Shown here in pieces: positions 7,590 to 15,529 of a stretch of DNA of 64,000 nt. The notes below the pieces were generated by a model. It was given only the letters and a program-made list of their open reading frames with translations. It ran no database searches and had not been told where the DNA came from. The stretch's first letter is position 1. The number at the start of each line of letters is the position of its first letter. This DNA comes from Marinifilum sp965230805. Its GTDB lineage: Bacteria; Bacteroidota; Bacteroidia; Bacteroidales; Marinifilaceae. The stretch lies in NCBI RefSeq assembly GCF_965230805.1, contig NZ_OZ246019.1, positions 1,984,001 through 2,048,000 of the forward strand, read 5' to 3'. A program made the translations under genes and the position numbers.

Positions 7590-10130
7590 TTAGTTGGGTA
7601 TTTCTTCTGCTATAGAAGAAATCACAATCTGAGAGTTCTGTTCAAGCTCATCAACCAACTCAACGATATAATCTGGAGATTCAACAGCTCCGGATTCTTT
7701 ATGCAGCATCCCTTCCAACTCTTTTAGTAAAGGAGTTACACTTATAACTTTTAACTGATTAAAAGAACTCAGCATTTTATGAGCAATTGCTCCAATTTCG
7801 AGATAGTTTTGTTCGTTTGTAGCTTGTCGAATTGCTACTAAATTTTCTTTTGCAGAATTGATAAACTGACTTAATATCTGATTGATTAATTCGGGATCCT
7901 CGTCGGTGAATTGCTTTAACTGCGAAAGATCAAACAAAGCATCATCTTCAATCAAATTAGCATCTATTTCTTTAATCTTAAGAGGAGTTTTATAGCCCTC
8001 AATTAATAACTCGCTAATCATTGAAAGCAGAAATTCTTCATCAAAAGGTTTAACCAAACATTCTGTCATTCCTGATGATATGTATTGTTTTAAATCAGAT
8101 TCCAACACATTTGCAGTAAGCGCTACAATCGGAATATCTTTATAGCTATTATTTAATTCTCGCACCTTACTACAAAGCTCTATTCCTCCCATTATTGGCA
8201 TATGAATATCTGTAAGAATCATATCGTAATGATTATTTTGAATCATTTTCCAGGCTTTATCGCCGTTGTCAACAAATTCAGCTTTTAAATTCCAGGTGTT
8301 AAAAATGGTTTGCAACAATAACAAACTGTATTGATCATCATCAGCAATTAAAAAGCTTTTATCCATTAATTCTTCCGATATGGAAACTGTTTGTTTAGCA
8401 TTTGATTCATCAACTTGCTTGCTTGATTCAATTAGCGGCAGTCTTAATGTAAAAGTTGATCCCTTATGAAGCTCACTTTCAACAAATAAATCGCCACCCA
8501 ACAAAACAGCCAATCGTCTGCTAATAGCTAATCCAAGCCCTGTTCCTCCATATTTTCTGGCTAAAAAAGAATCAGCTTGCTTAAACTCTTCAAAAATTGC
8601 ATCTAGTTTATCTTCTGAAATTCCAATTCCTGTATCTTCAACATCAACCTCTAATAAATACAAGTCCCGATCTTTAATTACTCTTGCACGAAGAATTACG
8701 GATCCTTCATTTGTAAACTTTATGGCATTTGATCCAAGATTTAAAAGAATTTGTTTGATGCGAAATGGATCACTTAACAGGTTGATATCCTCACGTCCGA
8801 AATACTGTAACTCGAACTGCAACTTTTTAGTACTCGCATTCACTTTTAGCAAATCGTAAACTTCATTAAACAAATTCTTTGGATTAAAATTGATATTCTC
8901 GACGTGAAGTTTTCCTGCTTCTATTTTAGAAAGATCAAGAATTTCATTTACCAAGCCCAATAAATGTCTCGAAGAACTCTTTAAAACATCCACAAAATTC
9001 TTTTGTGTTGTTTCTAAGTTGGTTTTGGTAAGCTGGTTGGTAAATCCAATTATCGCATTTAAAGGAGTTCTTATTTCATGACTCATTGTAGCTAAAAATT
9101 CCTCTTTTACTTTAGCTAATTTTTCGGCTTTTCCTTTCGCAATAATGAGCTCAGATCGATAATAGTTACTTTTTGAAATATCGGTAAGAATAAAAATAAT
9201 GAATAGAATTCCGAGCACAAATCCCACAATGATAATGATCGAAATGATTGAAATCGTATTGCTGGCAATTTGCTTTGCTTTATCAGATTCTTCTTGAAGC
9301 TGTAGAAATCGTTCTGCCTCTAATTGTCTTAGCAAAAGCTTAATTTTATCCCAAATAATTGTATTCTCCTCTACCAGTTTTAACTCCTCGTTATAAACGA
9401 TATCTCGATTTAATTTCTCCACTTCCTGGGCTCTTTTCAACATCCCTTCCAAATTCTGGAGCAAACTATCGGATTGGGGCAAATAACTCGTATCAACCTG
9501 AACCTCTGTTCGTTGGATTACTGTTTCTATGGTATCAACTTTCTCCTTTTTCCCTAATAATCTATTAAGGAAATTATCCTTTTTGATTTTTACTTTTTTT
9601 GCAGATTTTAAGGTATCAAGAATAGTTGTTGTGGTTGTTGTAGTTTTAATTTTAGTTTTTGCCGCATCCGAAGCTTCGCTAAGTTGTGCCATGGCCTGTT
9701 TTTGTTCCAAGCTAACTCTCTCTTTTGCCTTTTTTAATTGTACAAAGTTCTCCAATCTTTCAGCTCTATCCACAAGAAGCAAATTCATCGAATCAATTAA
9801 AATATAAGCTCGACTTGAATCAGGGCTGAACCTTCTTAAAGAATCCAAATCATTCTGAATATCAATGATATTTTCGTTAAAATTAACTAAGAACTTCTCC
9901 TCTCTTGTTAAGGAGTACACCCTTATTTTATTTTCAGCTTCGGATAAGTTCGTAAGAACACGATTCATTCTTGTGATTTCAACATCTGGTTTTGAAAGAA
10001 TTTCCACCGAATCTAACAATTTATTATAAGCACCATTAGCAATCAACAAAGAAGCTGCAATGGCCAGGAATACAAAAATGTACCCCGAAACAACTTTGAC
10101 TTTGATATTATTCCTTTTCTCCGACACCAT
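7590..10130 (-). CDS. Hybrid histidine kinase with receiver and HPt domains
   Basis: A membrane sensor kinase of 846 residues. There is one N-terminal membrane helix (about residues 12-30), then a long extracytoplasmic coiled-coil-rich region with a run of threonines near residue 163, and a second membrane helix (about 290-315, ISIISIIIIVGFVLGILFII). HisKA follows, with the phospho-acceptor His near 349 in LATMSHEIRTPLN, then HATPase_c (GGTGLGLAISRRLA), a receiver with the acceptor Asp near 640 (MILTDIHMPIMGG), and a C-terminal HPt domain with His near 783 (AIAHKMLSSFNQL). This is a complete internal phosphorelay. The signal is not apparent from sequence. It is convergent with the sigma-54 activator. 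Confidence 0.92.
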   Translation of the reverse strand: MVSEKRNNIKVKVVSGYIFVFLAIAASLLIANGAYNKLLDSVEILSKPDVEITRMNRVLTNLSEAENKIRVYSLTREEKFLVNFNENIIDIQNDLDSLRRFSPDSSRAYILIDSMNLLLVDRAERLENFVQLKKAKERVSLEQKQAMAQLSEASDAAKTKIKTTTTTTTILDTLKSAKKVKIKKDNFLNRLLGKKEKVDTIETVIQRTEVQVDTSYLPQSDSLLQNLEGMLKRAQEVEKLNRDIVYNEELKLVEENTIIWDKIKLLLRQLEAERFLQLQEESDKAKQIASNTISIISIIIIVGFVLGILFIIFILTDISKSNYYRSELIIAKGKAEKLAKVKEEFLATMSHEIRTPLNAIIGFTNQLTKTNLETTQKNFVDVLKSSSRHLLGLVNEILDLSKIEAGKLHVENINFNPKNLFNEVYDLLKVNASTKKLQFELQYFGREDINLLSDPFRIKQILLNLGSNAIKFTNEGSVILRARVIKDRDLYLLEVDVEDTGIGISEDKLDAIFEEFKQADSFLARKYGGTGLGLAISRRLAVLLGGDLFVESELHKGSTFTLRLPLIESSKQVDESNAKQTVSISEELMDKSFLIADDDQYSLLLLQTIFNTWNLKAEFVDNGDKAWKMIQNNHYDMILTDIHMPIMGGIELCSKVRELNNSYKDIPIVALTANVLESDLKQYISSGMTECLVKPFDEEFLLSMISELLIEGYKTPLKIKEIDANLIEDDALFDLSQLKQFTDEDPELINQILSQFINSAKENLVAIRQATNEQNYLEIGAIAHKMLSSFNQLKVISVTPLLKELEGMLHKESGAVESPDYIVELVDELEQNSQIVISSIAEEIPN

Positions 10131-10466
10131 AAAACAGCTATAAGTTTGTTTCTGACAGCTTAGTAAAGTTAATAAGAATTTTAATCATACTAGTTTCATA
10201 ATAAAGTGGTATAAATGCTGAACTACCATACCCACGAATGGGGAATATTTACACGAAATGTGTAGAACAATTCCACAACTTTACTTCTAAAATTTATTGT
10301 AGAATGTAAATCGCAATATCAATGCCCAATTAAGCTTAGCCAGATTTAATGGTACTTACATGATGTATTTTTTATTTTTTCCTAAACATTTAATTCTTTC
10401 GGCACGATATTCACATATGAAAATGTACACATGCATTGCAAAATCAAATCTCTAAAATTGATTGAT
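10131..10466. other. Divergent intergenic region
   Basis: AT-rich spacer between the hybrid kinase and the coiled-coil lipoprotein gene. It must hold promoters for both, but I find no clear TTTG / TAnnTTTG pair. Confidence 0.3.
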
Positions 10467-11330
10467 ATGAAACGTCTATTACTCGTATTGTTGATTCTTC
10501 CATTTTTTGTTGCCTGTAACCAAAAGGAGTTAAAGCAACTAAGAGACCAAAATCAGCAACTGACTTCAATGGCTAAGCTAAAAGACTCTACAATTAATGA
10601 TTTTATAGAGTCCTTAAATACCATTGAGGAAAACCTTGAAATAATAAAAGAAAAGGAAACAATTATTTCGGTGAACTCTGAGAACCCTAGTAAATCACAG
10701 AAGCAAAAAATCGCTAGTGATCTTACTTCGATAAATAATTTACTAGAGCAAAACAGAGAAAAAATTTCAGAATTAGAAAAGAAACTAAATAATAGCTGGT
10801 ATCAAAATTCAAAATTACGCAAGTTAACCGATCGTCTAAAAACAAAATTAGCGGCAAAAGAAACGGAAATTATTGCTTTAAATGAAAAAGTAGCTAAGCT
10901 TAACATCGAAGTAGAAAATCTGCACGAACAAGTGACCGAATTAAACGGAACTGTTATGGCTCTTAATACTGAAAATGAAACCAAAGCCAAAGAGATTTCT
11001 GAAAAAACTACAACACTTAACACAGGTTATTATGTTTGTGGTACCAGTAAAGAATTAAAAGAAAAGAATGTGATTACCAAAGACGGTGGGTTTATCGGCA
11101 TTGGTAAAACTGCAGTTCTAAATGAAGATTTTAAAGAAAGTGAATTTAAAAAAATTGATATCACCCAAATTACCACCATTCCTGTTAAGGGAAAGAAGAT
11201 AAGTTTGGTAACAAGTCATCCGACTAACTCTTATAAGGTTGAAGGAGTAGAAACGGTTGAAGGCATTACCATTCTTGATCCGGCCGAGTTCTGGAAATCT
11301 TCGAAATATTTGGTAGTTGCGGTAAGATAA
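10467..11330 (+). CDS. Coiled-coil lipoprotein, function unknown
   Basis: The ATG at 10467 gives a lipoprotein signal with lipobox FVACN (Cys17). An open frame begins 12 codons earlier, but those codons would spoil the signal. Residues 20-195 are almost entirely heptad-rich coiled coil, with many LE, LK and LN repeats. A compact domain follows from about 195 (GYYVCGTSKELKEKNVITKD), containing two cysteine-poor beta-like segments and ending KYLVVAVR. Similar Bacteroidota proteins are, as I recall, sometimes labelled Cbp1-type collagen-binding adhesins; I would not rely on that name. It is probably periplasmic and anchored to a membrane. A terminator follows at 11363. Confidence 0.7.
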   Translation: MKRLLLVLLILPFFVACNQKELKQLRDQNQQLTSMAKLKDSTINDFIESLNTIEENLEIIKEKETIISVNSENPSKSQKQKIASDLTSINNLLEQNREKISELEKKLNNSWYQNSKLRKLTDRLKTKLAAKETEIIALNEKVAKLNIEVENLHEQVTELNGTVMALNTENETKAKEISEKTTTLNTGYYVCGTSKELKEKNVITKDGGFIGIGKTAVLNEDFKESEFKKIDITQITTIPVKGKKISLVTSHPTNSYKVEGVETVEGITILDPAEFWKSSKYLVVAVR

Positions 11331-11362
11331 TCAATTCATGGTTGAGTTTTAAGGTTGTCACA

Positions 11363-11390
11363 GAAAGGCTGTCCGGCAGGGCGGCCTTTC
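11363..11390 (+). terminator. Terminator after coiled-coil lipoprotein gene
   Basis: GAAAGGC at 11363-11369 pairs with GCCTTTC at 11384-11390 around a GC-rich loop, followed by a T-rich stretch. Confidence 0.55.
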
Positions 11391-11472
11391 TTATTGTTAT
11401 CAAGTTCATTTTGATTCTTCCAGAGTTTTTGTATTTTAGTATTTAGATTTTTTCTAAATAAATACATCAAAT

Positions 11473-11850
11473 ATGAAAGACGCATATCAAATTAATAAAG
11501 TATACTCCTTAATATTAATATTGGCAGGTGCATTTGGTTTTGTTGCCCGATACTACGAAATAGGTGATTGGCAATTTACCGCCCTTATTCCTCTTTTCTT
11601 TGGGGTGATCTTGTTATTTTGCACCCCAGGTATCAGAAAGGAAAATGCAGTGATCGGACATGTTGCAGCATTGCTAACCTGTTTATTGGTAATCACTTCA
11701 GTAGTAATGCTATCAAAAGGGATTTTTGGAGATGCTGATTGGGGACGAAAACAATGGATCTTCCTAATTGTTATTCTTGGCGGAATATGGAGTTTAAGAA
11801 GCCAGATTAATTATTTTAGAGCACAACGCAAAAGAAAAGCGAATTCCTAA
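11473..11850 (+). CDS. Small integral membrane protein, function unknown
   Basis: 125 residues with four hydrophobic segments (about 10-28, 36-52, 62-82 and 92-108) and a strongly basic C-terminus (RAQRKRKANS). This pattern suits a four-helix inner-membrane protein with a cytoplasmic tail. I do not recognise a named family. It stands alone after a terminator, with no operon partner on the same strand. Confidence 0.65.
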   Translation: MKDAYQINKVYSLILILAGAFGFVARYYEIGDWQFTALIPLFFGVILLFCTPGIRKENAVIGHVAALLTCLLVITSVVMLSKGIFGDADWGRKQWIFLIVILGGIWSLRSQINYFRAQRKRKANS

Positions 11851-12399
11851 TTTATAAGCGAATTATTACTCATACAATTCTAATTAAAACCCGATAGCTT
11901 ACTTACTCAAGCCTTTAAATCATTTACTAAGAAATAGATTCTGTTCACTCATTATTTTTTGATTTTCAGCTGATTAAATTGACATTTATCATTCCTTATC
12001 GTTATTTACTGTACGATTTTGTGGTGCTTGCCGTAAAACCAATAGAAAATGGGCATAAAAATTTAATCAAATGAGTGATTTAATAAGATTGATCAATGAG
12101 GCTACAAAAAGTTACAGCACCAAAACACGACTGTAAACTCTCTTAATGTGCACTACAAGCATTTTGCTTAAAACGATAACAGCTTAGGTATTTTCTTAGG
12201 TCCATTCAAGAAACAATTAGCTCTCTTATTACAGTAATTTTTGAACAATATTTAATACGCACTCAAATTATGTGATCCCAAATTAAATTGAAGATGAAAG
12301 GCAGAGTTTATTACCGATAACTGATCAAATCACTATCACTTCCAAACTCACATAACCAAGGTTCGATTAAAAATTTTATTTAAAACTAACTTGAATATT
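11851..12399. other. Intergenic, no gene seen
   Basis: About 550 bp of AT-rich DNA with many stops in all frames. A 21-codon frame from 12071 has no support. No RNA gene or strong hairpin was recognised. Confidence 0.4.
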
Positions 12400-12807
12400 A
12401 TGGAAATAGTTATTTGGAAAGACCCCAACGTAAATATATCAATTGCCGGCATACATGCTACTGGTAGCATAAGCTTGGTTGATGATAATGGCTCATTTTA
12501 CACCTATTACGATATCTCAGTAGCTGGTCAAGAATTCAAAGGAAAGTACCAACTAAAAGGAAACGAAAGTATATCGGGAACCTACAAGGGATTCCAATAT
12601 AAAGCATCTATTAATGATTGGAATCAGTCGGAAACAAGTTTAAGCTTTCATGTAAAAGCGGAAGTTAAAATTCTTGCATGGTGGAAATCGTTATATGATC
12701 ATAAAATTGTAGCCAACCTTCCAAAAGAAGATTCAATCAAAGCCGTTACAGATCATATCCAATCTCAAATGATTCATTACATAAAAGAAAACCAAATTCA
12801 TGTATGA
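12400..12807 (+). CDS. Hypothetical small beta-rich protein
   Basis: 135 residues from the ATG at 12400; a TTG three codons upstream is a weaker start. There is no signal peptide or membrane segment. The first 85 residues alternate in a beta-strand manner (DISVAGQEFKGKYQLKG, ETSLSFHVKAEVKI), and the C-terminal third looks helical (KAVTDHIQSQMIHYIKENQ). I do not recognise a family. It stands alone, and a MITE-like element begins 39 bp after the stop codon. Confidence 0.55.
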   Translation: MEIVIWKDPNVNISIAGIHATGSISLVDDNGSFYTYYDISVAGQEFKGKYQLKGNESISGTYKGFQYKASINDWNQSETSLSFHVKAEVKILAWWKSLYDHKIVANLPKEDSIKAVTDHIQSQMIHYIKENQIHV

Positions 12808-12846
12808 ATTATAATTTTCTAATTACAGCAAATTCGATCTTAAATA

Positions 12847-13111
12847 ACGCGAGTTCGACGTAAAATTCGTTCACAGTTTGATCTGATTTTAAGTAGAAAT
12901 TTTCTCAAATTTTCGAAGGAATATCGGGATATTTCAAGAAGATTTGAGGAAATTTATGCCGAAAGCAGGCTAACACATAATGGAAAGTTCTCTTTACGAC
13001 ATCTTTGCATTAAAAATTCCTCAAAATAGCACGCTATTCTTTCCAAATTTTTAATGCAAATCTATCCCAAATAGAACTTTCTGTGGATAGAATTTTACGT
13101 CGAACTCACGT
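12847..13111. mobile_element. MITE-like element, copy 2 (265 bp)
   Basis: Same orientation as copy 1 and nearly identical, but carries an extra 10-bp segment (CTCAAATTTT type) that completes the left arm of an internal hairpin. Its left terminal repeat has one change (ACGCGAG for ACGTGAG). The element is flanked by a direct duplication TAAATA at 12841-12846 and 13112-13117. It lies between the ends of two convergent genes. The stop codon of the LytTR regulator overlaps the boundary and would be the same without the insertion. Confidence 0.9.
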
Positions 13112-13854
13112 TAAATAATATGGAGTAAATCAAAAACCTTTTCCCGGTAACACTTTGTTACCGGGATATGTGTGTTATCTATAATAATCATTTTGCCTTC
13201 GAAGCCATCTATCTTTGAAAGATTAACCAAATAAGACCGATGAACTCGCAAAAAATGGGACGAAGTTAGTTTTTCCTCAATTTTTTTTAGAACCATAGAA
13301 TAAATGTATTCCCCCTTTTCGGTATGTATAAGAGTATAATTACTTTCCGCTTTACACCAATATATTTCGTCTAAATCCACTCTTTCGAATAAATTATTTT
13401 TTTTTAAGAACAAACAATTATTAAGCAGGTCGAGCGAAACATTATCAAGTTTATCAGGTTCGAATGAATTTAGGGATCTGCGATAATTATTAATTGCAAT
13501 GGTAATCGACAGATGGATTTGCTGTAAGGAATATGGATGCATTAAAATAGCACTGGGATACGCATTTTTCACCTTCTCGATATTTGCTTGAATTGAATTA
13601 GAGCTTAGGAATATACATGGCAATTTAAATGTACCATCAATTGTTTCAGCCAACTGAAACCCATCTAATTCTGCCTCCATATTCATCTCGATCAAAACGA
13701 TATCCACCTCATTATTATTCAAATAATTCAAGGCATCATTTGCAGTATAAACCGTTTTTACAATATCATGTCCCAATTCAAACAAGCGGCAAAGAATTTC
13801 CTCTTCCAAAACATATTCAGTCTCAACAATTAGGATTCTCGACAATTTATTCAT
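13111..13854 (-). CDS. LytTR-type DNA-binding regulator with degenerate receiver
   Basis: A 247-residue protein with a receiver-like domain (1-120) and a LytTR DNA-binding domain (about 145-245), recognisable from SNYTLIHTEKGEYIYSMVLK and FLRVHRSYLVNLSKI. The receiver is altered at key positions. The phospho-acceptor Asp is Glu56 (VDIVLIEMNME), the acidic pair reads ETE (11-13), and the conserved Lys of the KP motif is His106 (LMHPYS). It therefore probably cannot be phosphorylated in the usual way and may be locked in one state, which is an inference. No sensor kinase is adjacent. Its stop codon falls at the edge of MITE copy 2. Confidence 0.85.
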   Translation of the reverse strand: MNKLSRILIVETEYVLEEEILCRLFELGHDIVKTVYTANDALNYLNNNEVDIVLIEMNMEAELDGFQLAETIDGTFKLPCIFLSSNSIQANIEKVKNAYPSAILMHPYSLQQIHLSITIAINNYRRSLNSFEPDKLDNVSLDLLNNCLFLKKNNLFERVDLDEIYWCKAESNYTLIHTEKGEYIYSMVLKKIEEKLTSSHFLRVHRSYLVNLSKIDGFEGKMIIIDNTHIPVTKCYREKVFDLLHII

Positions 13855-14315
13855 GTTCCTTTTATTTATTCATTACAAAAAACCATTACATACTCTATGA
13901 AACTATTAACATGTATTAGTTAAATATGAAATAAGCAAAAGGAACCTCTAACAGTAAGCAGTCTTCTTACAGAGTAAGTTCGTAAATCATTCATAAGTAC
14001 ATTATTAGTCAAAGTAGCAGTTTCTTATTCTATTAAGTTTTTTCTCTCTCTCAGGTTACTTAATTTCACCTACTGAATTTAATAATAAATTTACATCAAA
14101 GAACAATTCCATGCAAATATTAATTCATTACATTATATGATTTATTTAAAACTTAATCAAAATTTAAACTGAGTGATTAATTCTGAAAATAGTTGACAAT
14201 TAAAACTTTACTATCAGACTAATAGAGATCAGCACCAAGAAGGCATTGAAAATAAAGTGCTTGATTGAGCGATTATGTAGCGAAAAAAACCAGATTTTAC
14301 TCTCCATCATAAAAA
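13855..14315. other. Intergenic, no gene seen
   Basis: About 460 bp of AT-rich DNA upstream of the LytTR gene and downstream of lspA. I see no RNA gene and no clear promoter pair. Confidence 0.35.
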
Positions 14316-14339
14316 ATGGCCGGAATTTCTTCCGACCAT
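14316..14339 (-). terminator. Terminator after lspA
   Basis: ATGGCCGGAA and TTCCGACCAT form a 10-bp stem with one mismatch around a four-base loop. On the minus strand a T run follows, 30 bp after the lspA stop codon. Confidence 0.75.
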
Positions 14340-14369
14340 AAGTGCTTTTGTCAAGGCTCTATAGAAAAT

Positions 14370-14984
14370 TTAATCTTTTTGATCTTTTATGAAATACTTT
14401 CTTTGAAAGAGTAAGATAAATGCTACGCCAATGGTGATGTATGAATCGGCTACATTAAATACCGGTCGAAAGAATACAAATTGCTCACCTTTCCAGAATG
14501 GAAACCAATCAGGAAATGTACCTTTAATCAAAGGAAAATAGAGCATATCTACTACTTTTCCGTGAAGAAAATCAGAATAACCACCTCCCTCGGGCAGAAA
14601 TTGCGCCACCTGGTAGTAACTATGATTAAATATCATTCCATAAAAAGCACTATCAATAATATTACCCATAGCTCCTGCAAAAATTAATGAAATGGCAATA
14701 ATTAATCCTAATGGTGCTTTTTTCCTGCAAATATCACGTAAATACCATCCTATTCCGCATACTGCTATGATACGAAATAAACTTAAAAGCATTTTGCCCC
14801 ATTCACCTTCCAACTCCATTCCAAACGCCATTCCATTGTTCTCTATGAAATAGATTTGAAACCAATTGCCAAAAATATTATAGGATTCTCCCAACATCAT
14901 ATGGGTTTTAATCCAAATTTTTAATATTTGATCGAGTATCAGAAGTACAACAATAAATGCTACCGATTTTTTAAATAGCGACAT
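14370..14984 (-). CDS. lspA: Lipoprotein signal peptidase (signal peptidase II)
   Basis: Inner-membrane aspartyl protease that cleaves prolipoproteins before the lipidated cysteine. Of 204 residues, four hydrophobic segments are visible. The family motifs are NNGMAFG, the first catalytic Asp in GNIIDSAFYG, and the second in FNVADSYITIG. There is a longer loop between the motifs than in proteobacterial LspA (residues about 118-165), as is usual in Bacteroidota. It follows ileS and the dksA-like gene on the same strand, a common Bacteroidota order. Many lipoproteins in this window would be its substrates. Confidence 0.95.
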   Translation of the reverse strand: MSLFKKSVAFIVVLLILDQILKIWIKTHMMLGESYNIFGNWFQIYFIENNGMAFGMELEGEWGKMLLSLFRIIAVCGIGWYLRDICRKKAPLGLIIAISLIFAGAMGNIIDSAFYGMIFNHSYYQVAQFLPEGGGYSDFLHGKVVDMLYFPLIKGTFPDWFPFWKGEQFVFFRPVFNVADSYITIGVAFILLFQRKYFIKDQKD

Positions 14985-15056
14985 ATCTTAACTTTAAATG
15001 TGTAATCTTATTTATTAAGGCTTTAAAGAAATAAAAACCTTTGCTTCTAAACAAAA

Positions 15057-15086
15057 ATGATTGGAAGAATATACTCTTCCAATCAT
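15057..15086. terminator. Hairpin between dksA-like gene and lspA
   Basis: ATGATTGGAAGA and TCTTCCAATCAT form a perfect 12-bp stem with a 6-base loop, with A or T runs on both sides. It would end the dksA-like transcript, at least partly, before lspA. Confidence 0.65.
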
Positions 15087-15109
15087 TTTATATATTCAGA
15101 ATGAATAAC

Positions 15110-15484
15110 TTATTGCTTGTTTTTAGCTTCGATACTTAAAGTAGCATGTGGCACCGCTCGTAACCTTTCCGGAGCAATTAACTTGCCAGTTTCACGACAT
15201 ATACCATAGGTCTTGTTCTCGATTCGAATTAAAGCTCCTTCCAGATGAGAAATAAACTTTGCCTGACGCTGAGCCAAGCGGCCAGCTTCTTCTTTTGAAA
15301 GAACAGATGCTCCTTCTTCCAACACCTTAAAAGTTGGAGAAGTATCTTCAATATCATTACCAGAGCTATTTGAAATAACAGCTTTTAAAGTATCGTAATC
15401 TTTTCTGGCTTTCTCAAGTTTTGAGTTAATCAAGTCTTTAAAGTCTTGCAACTCCTCGTCCGTATATCGCTTCTTTTCAGTCAT
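15110..15484 (-). CDS. DksA/TraR-family protein
   Basis: A 124-residue RNA-polymerase-associated regulator of the DksA/TraR type. The N-terminal half is helical coiled coil (DEELQDFKDLINSKLEKARK). The C-terminal part holds the zinc-finger remnant YGICRETGKLIAPERLRAVP. Only one cysteine of the usual four remains (ICRETG), and the second pair is replaced by ATLSIEAK, so zinc is probably not bound. This reduced form is common in Bacteroidota. It lies 45 bp downstream of ileS and is followed by a hairpin and lspA. Confidence 0.85.
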   Translation of the reverse strand: MTEKKRYTDEELQDFKDLINSKLEKARKDYDTLKAVISNSSGNDIEDTSPTFKVLEEGASVLSKEEAGRLAQRQAKFISHLEGALIRIENKTYGICRETGKLIAPERLRAVPHATLSIEAKNKQ

Positions 15485-15529
15485 TGCTTCTATAGTTTTT
15501 TTCGTTCTTTAAAGGTAACAAAAAATCGA

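Noticed and set aside
12071..12136. 21-codon frame MSDLIRLINEATKSYSTKTR
   Set aside because: Too short, with no ribosome-binding or promoter support; expected by chance in this DNA.
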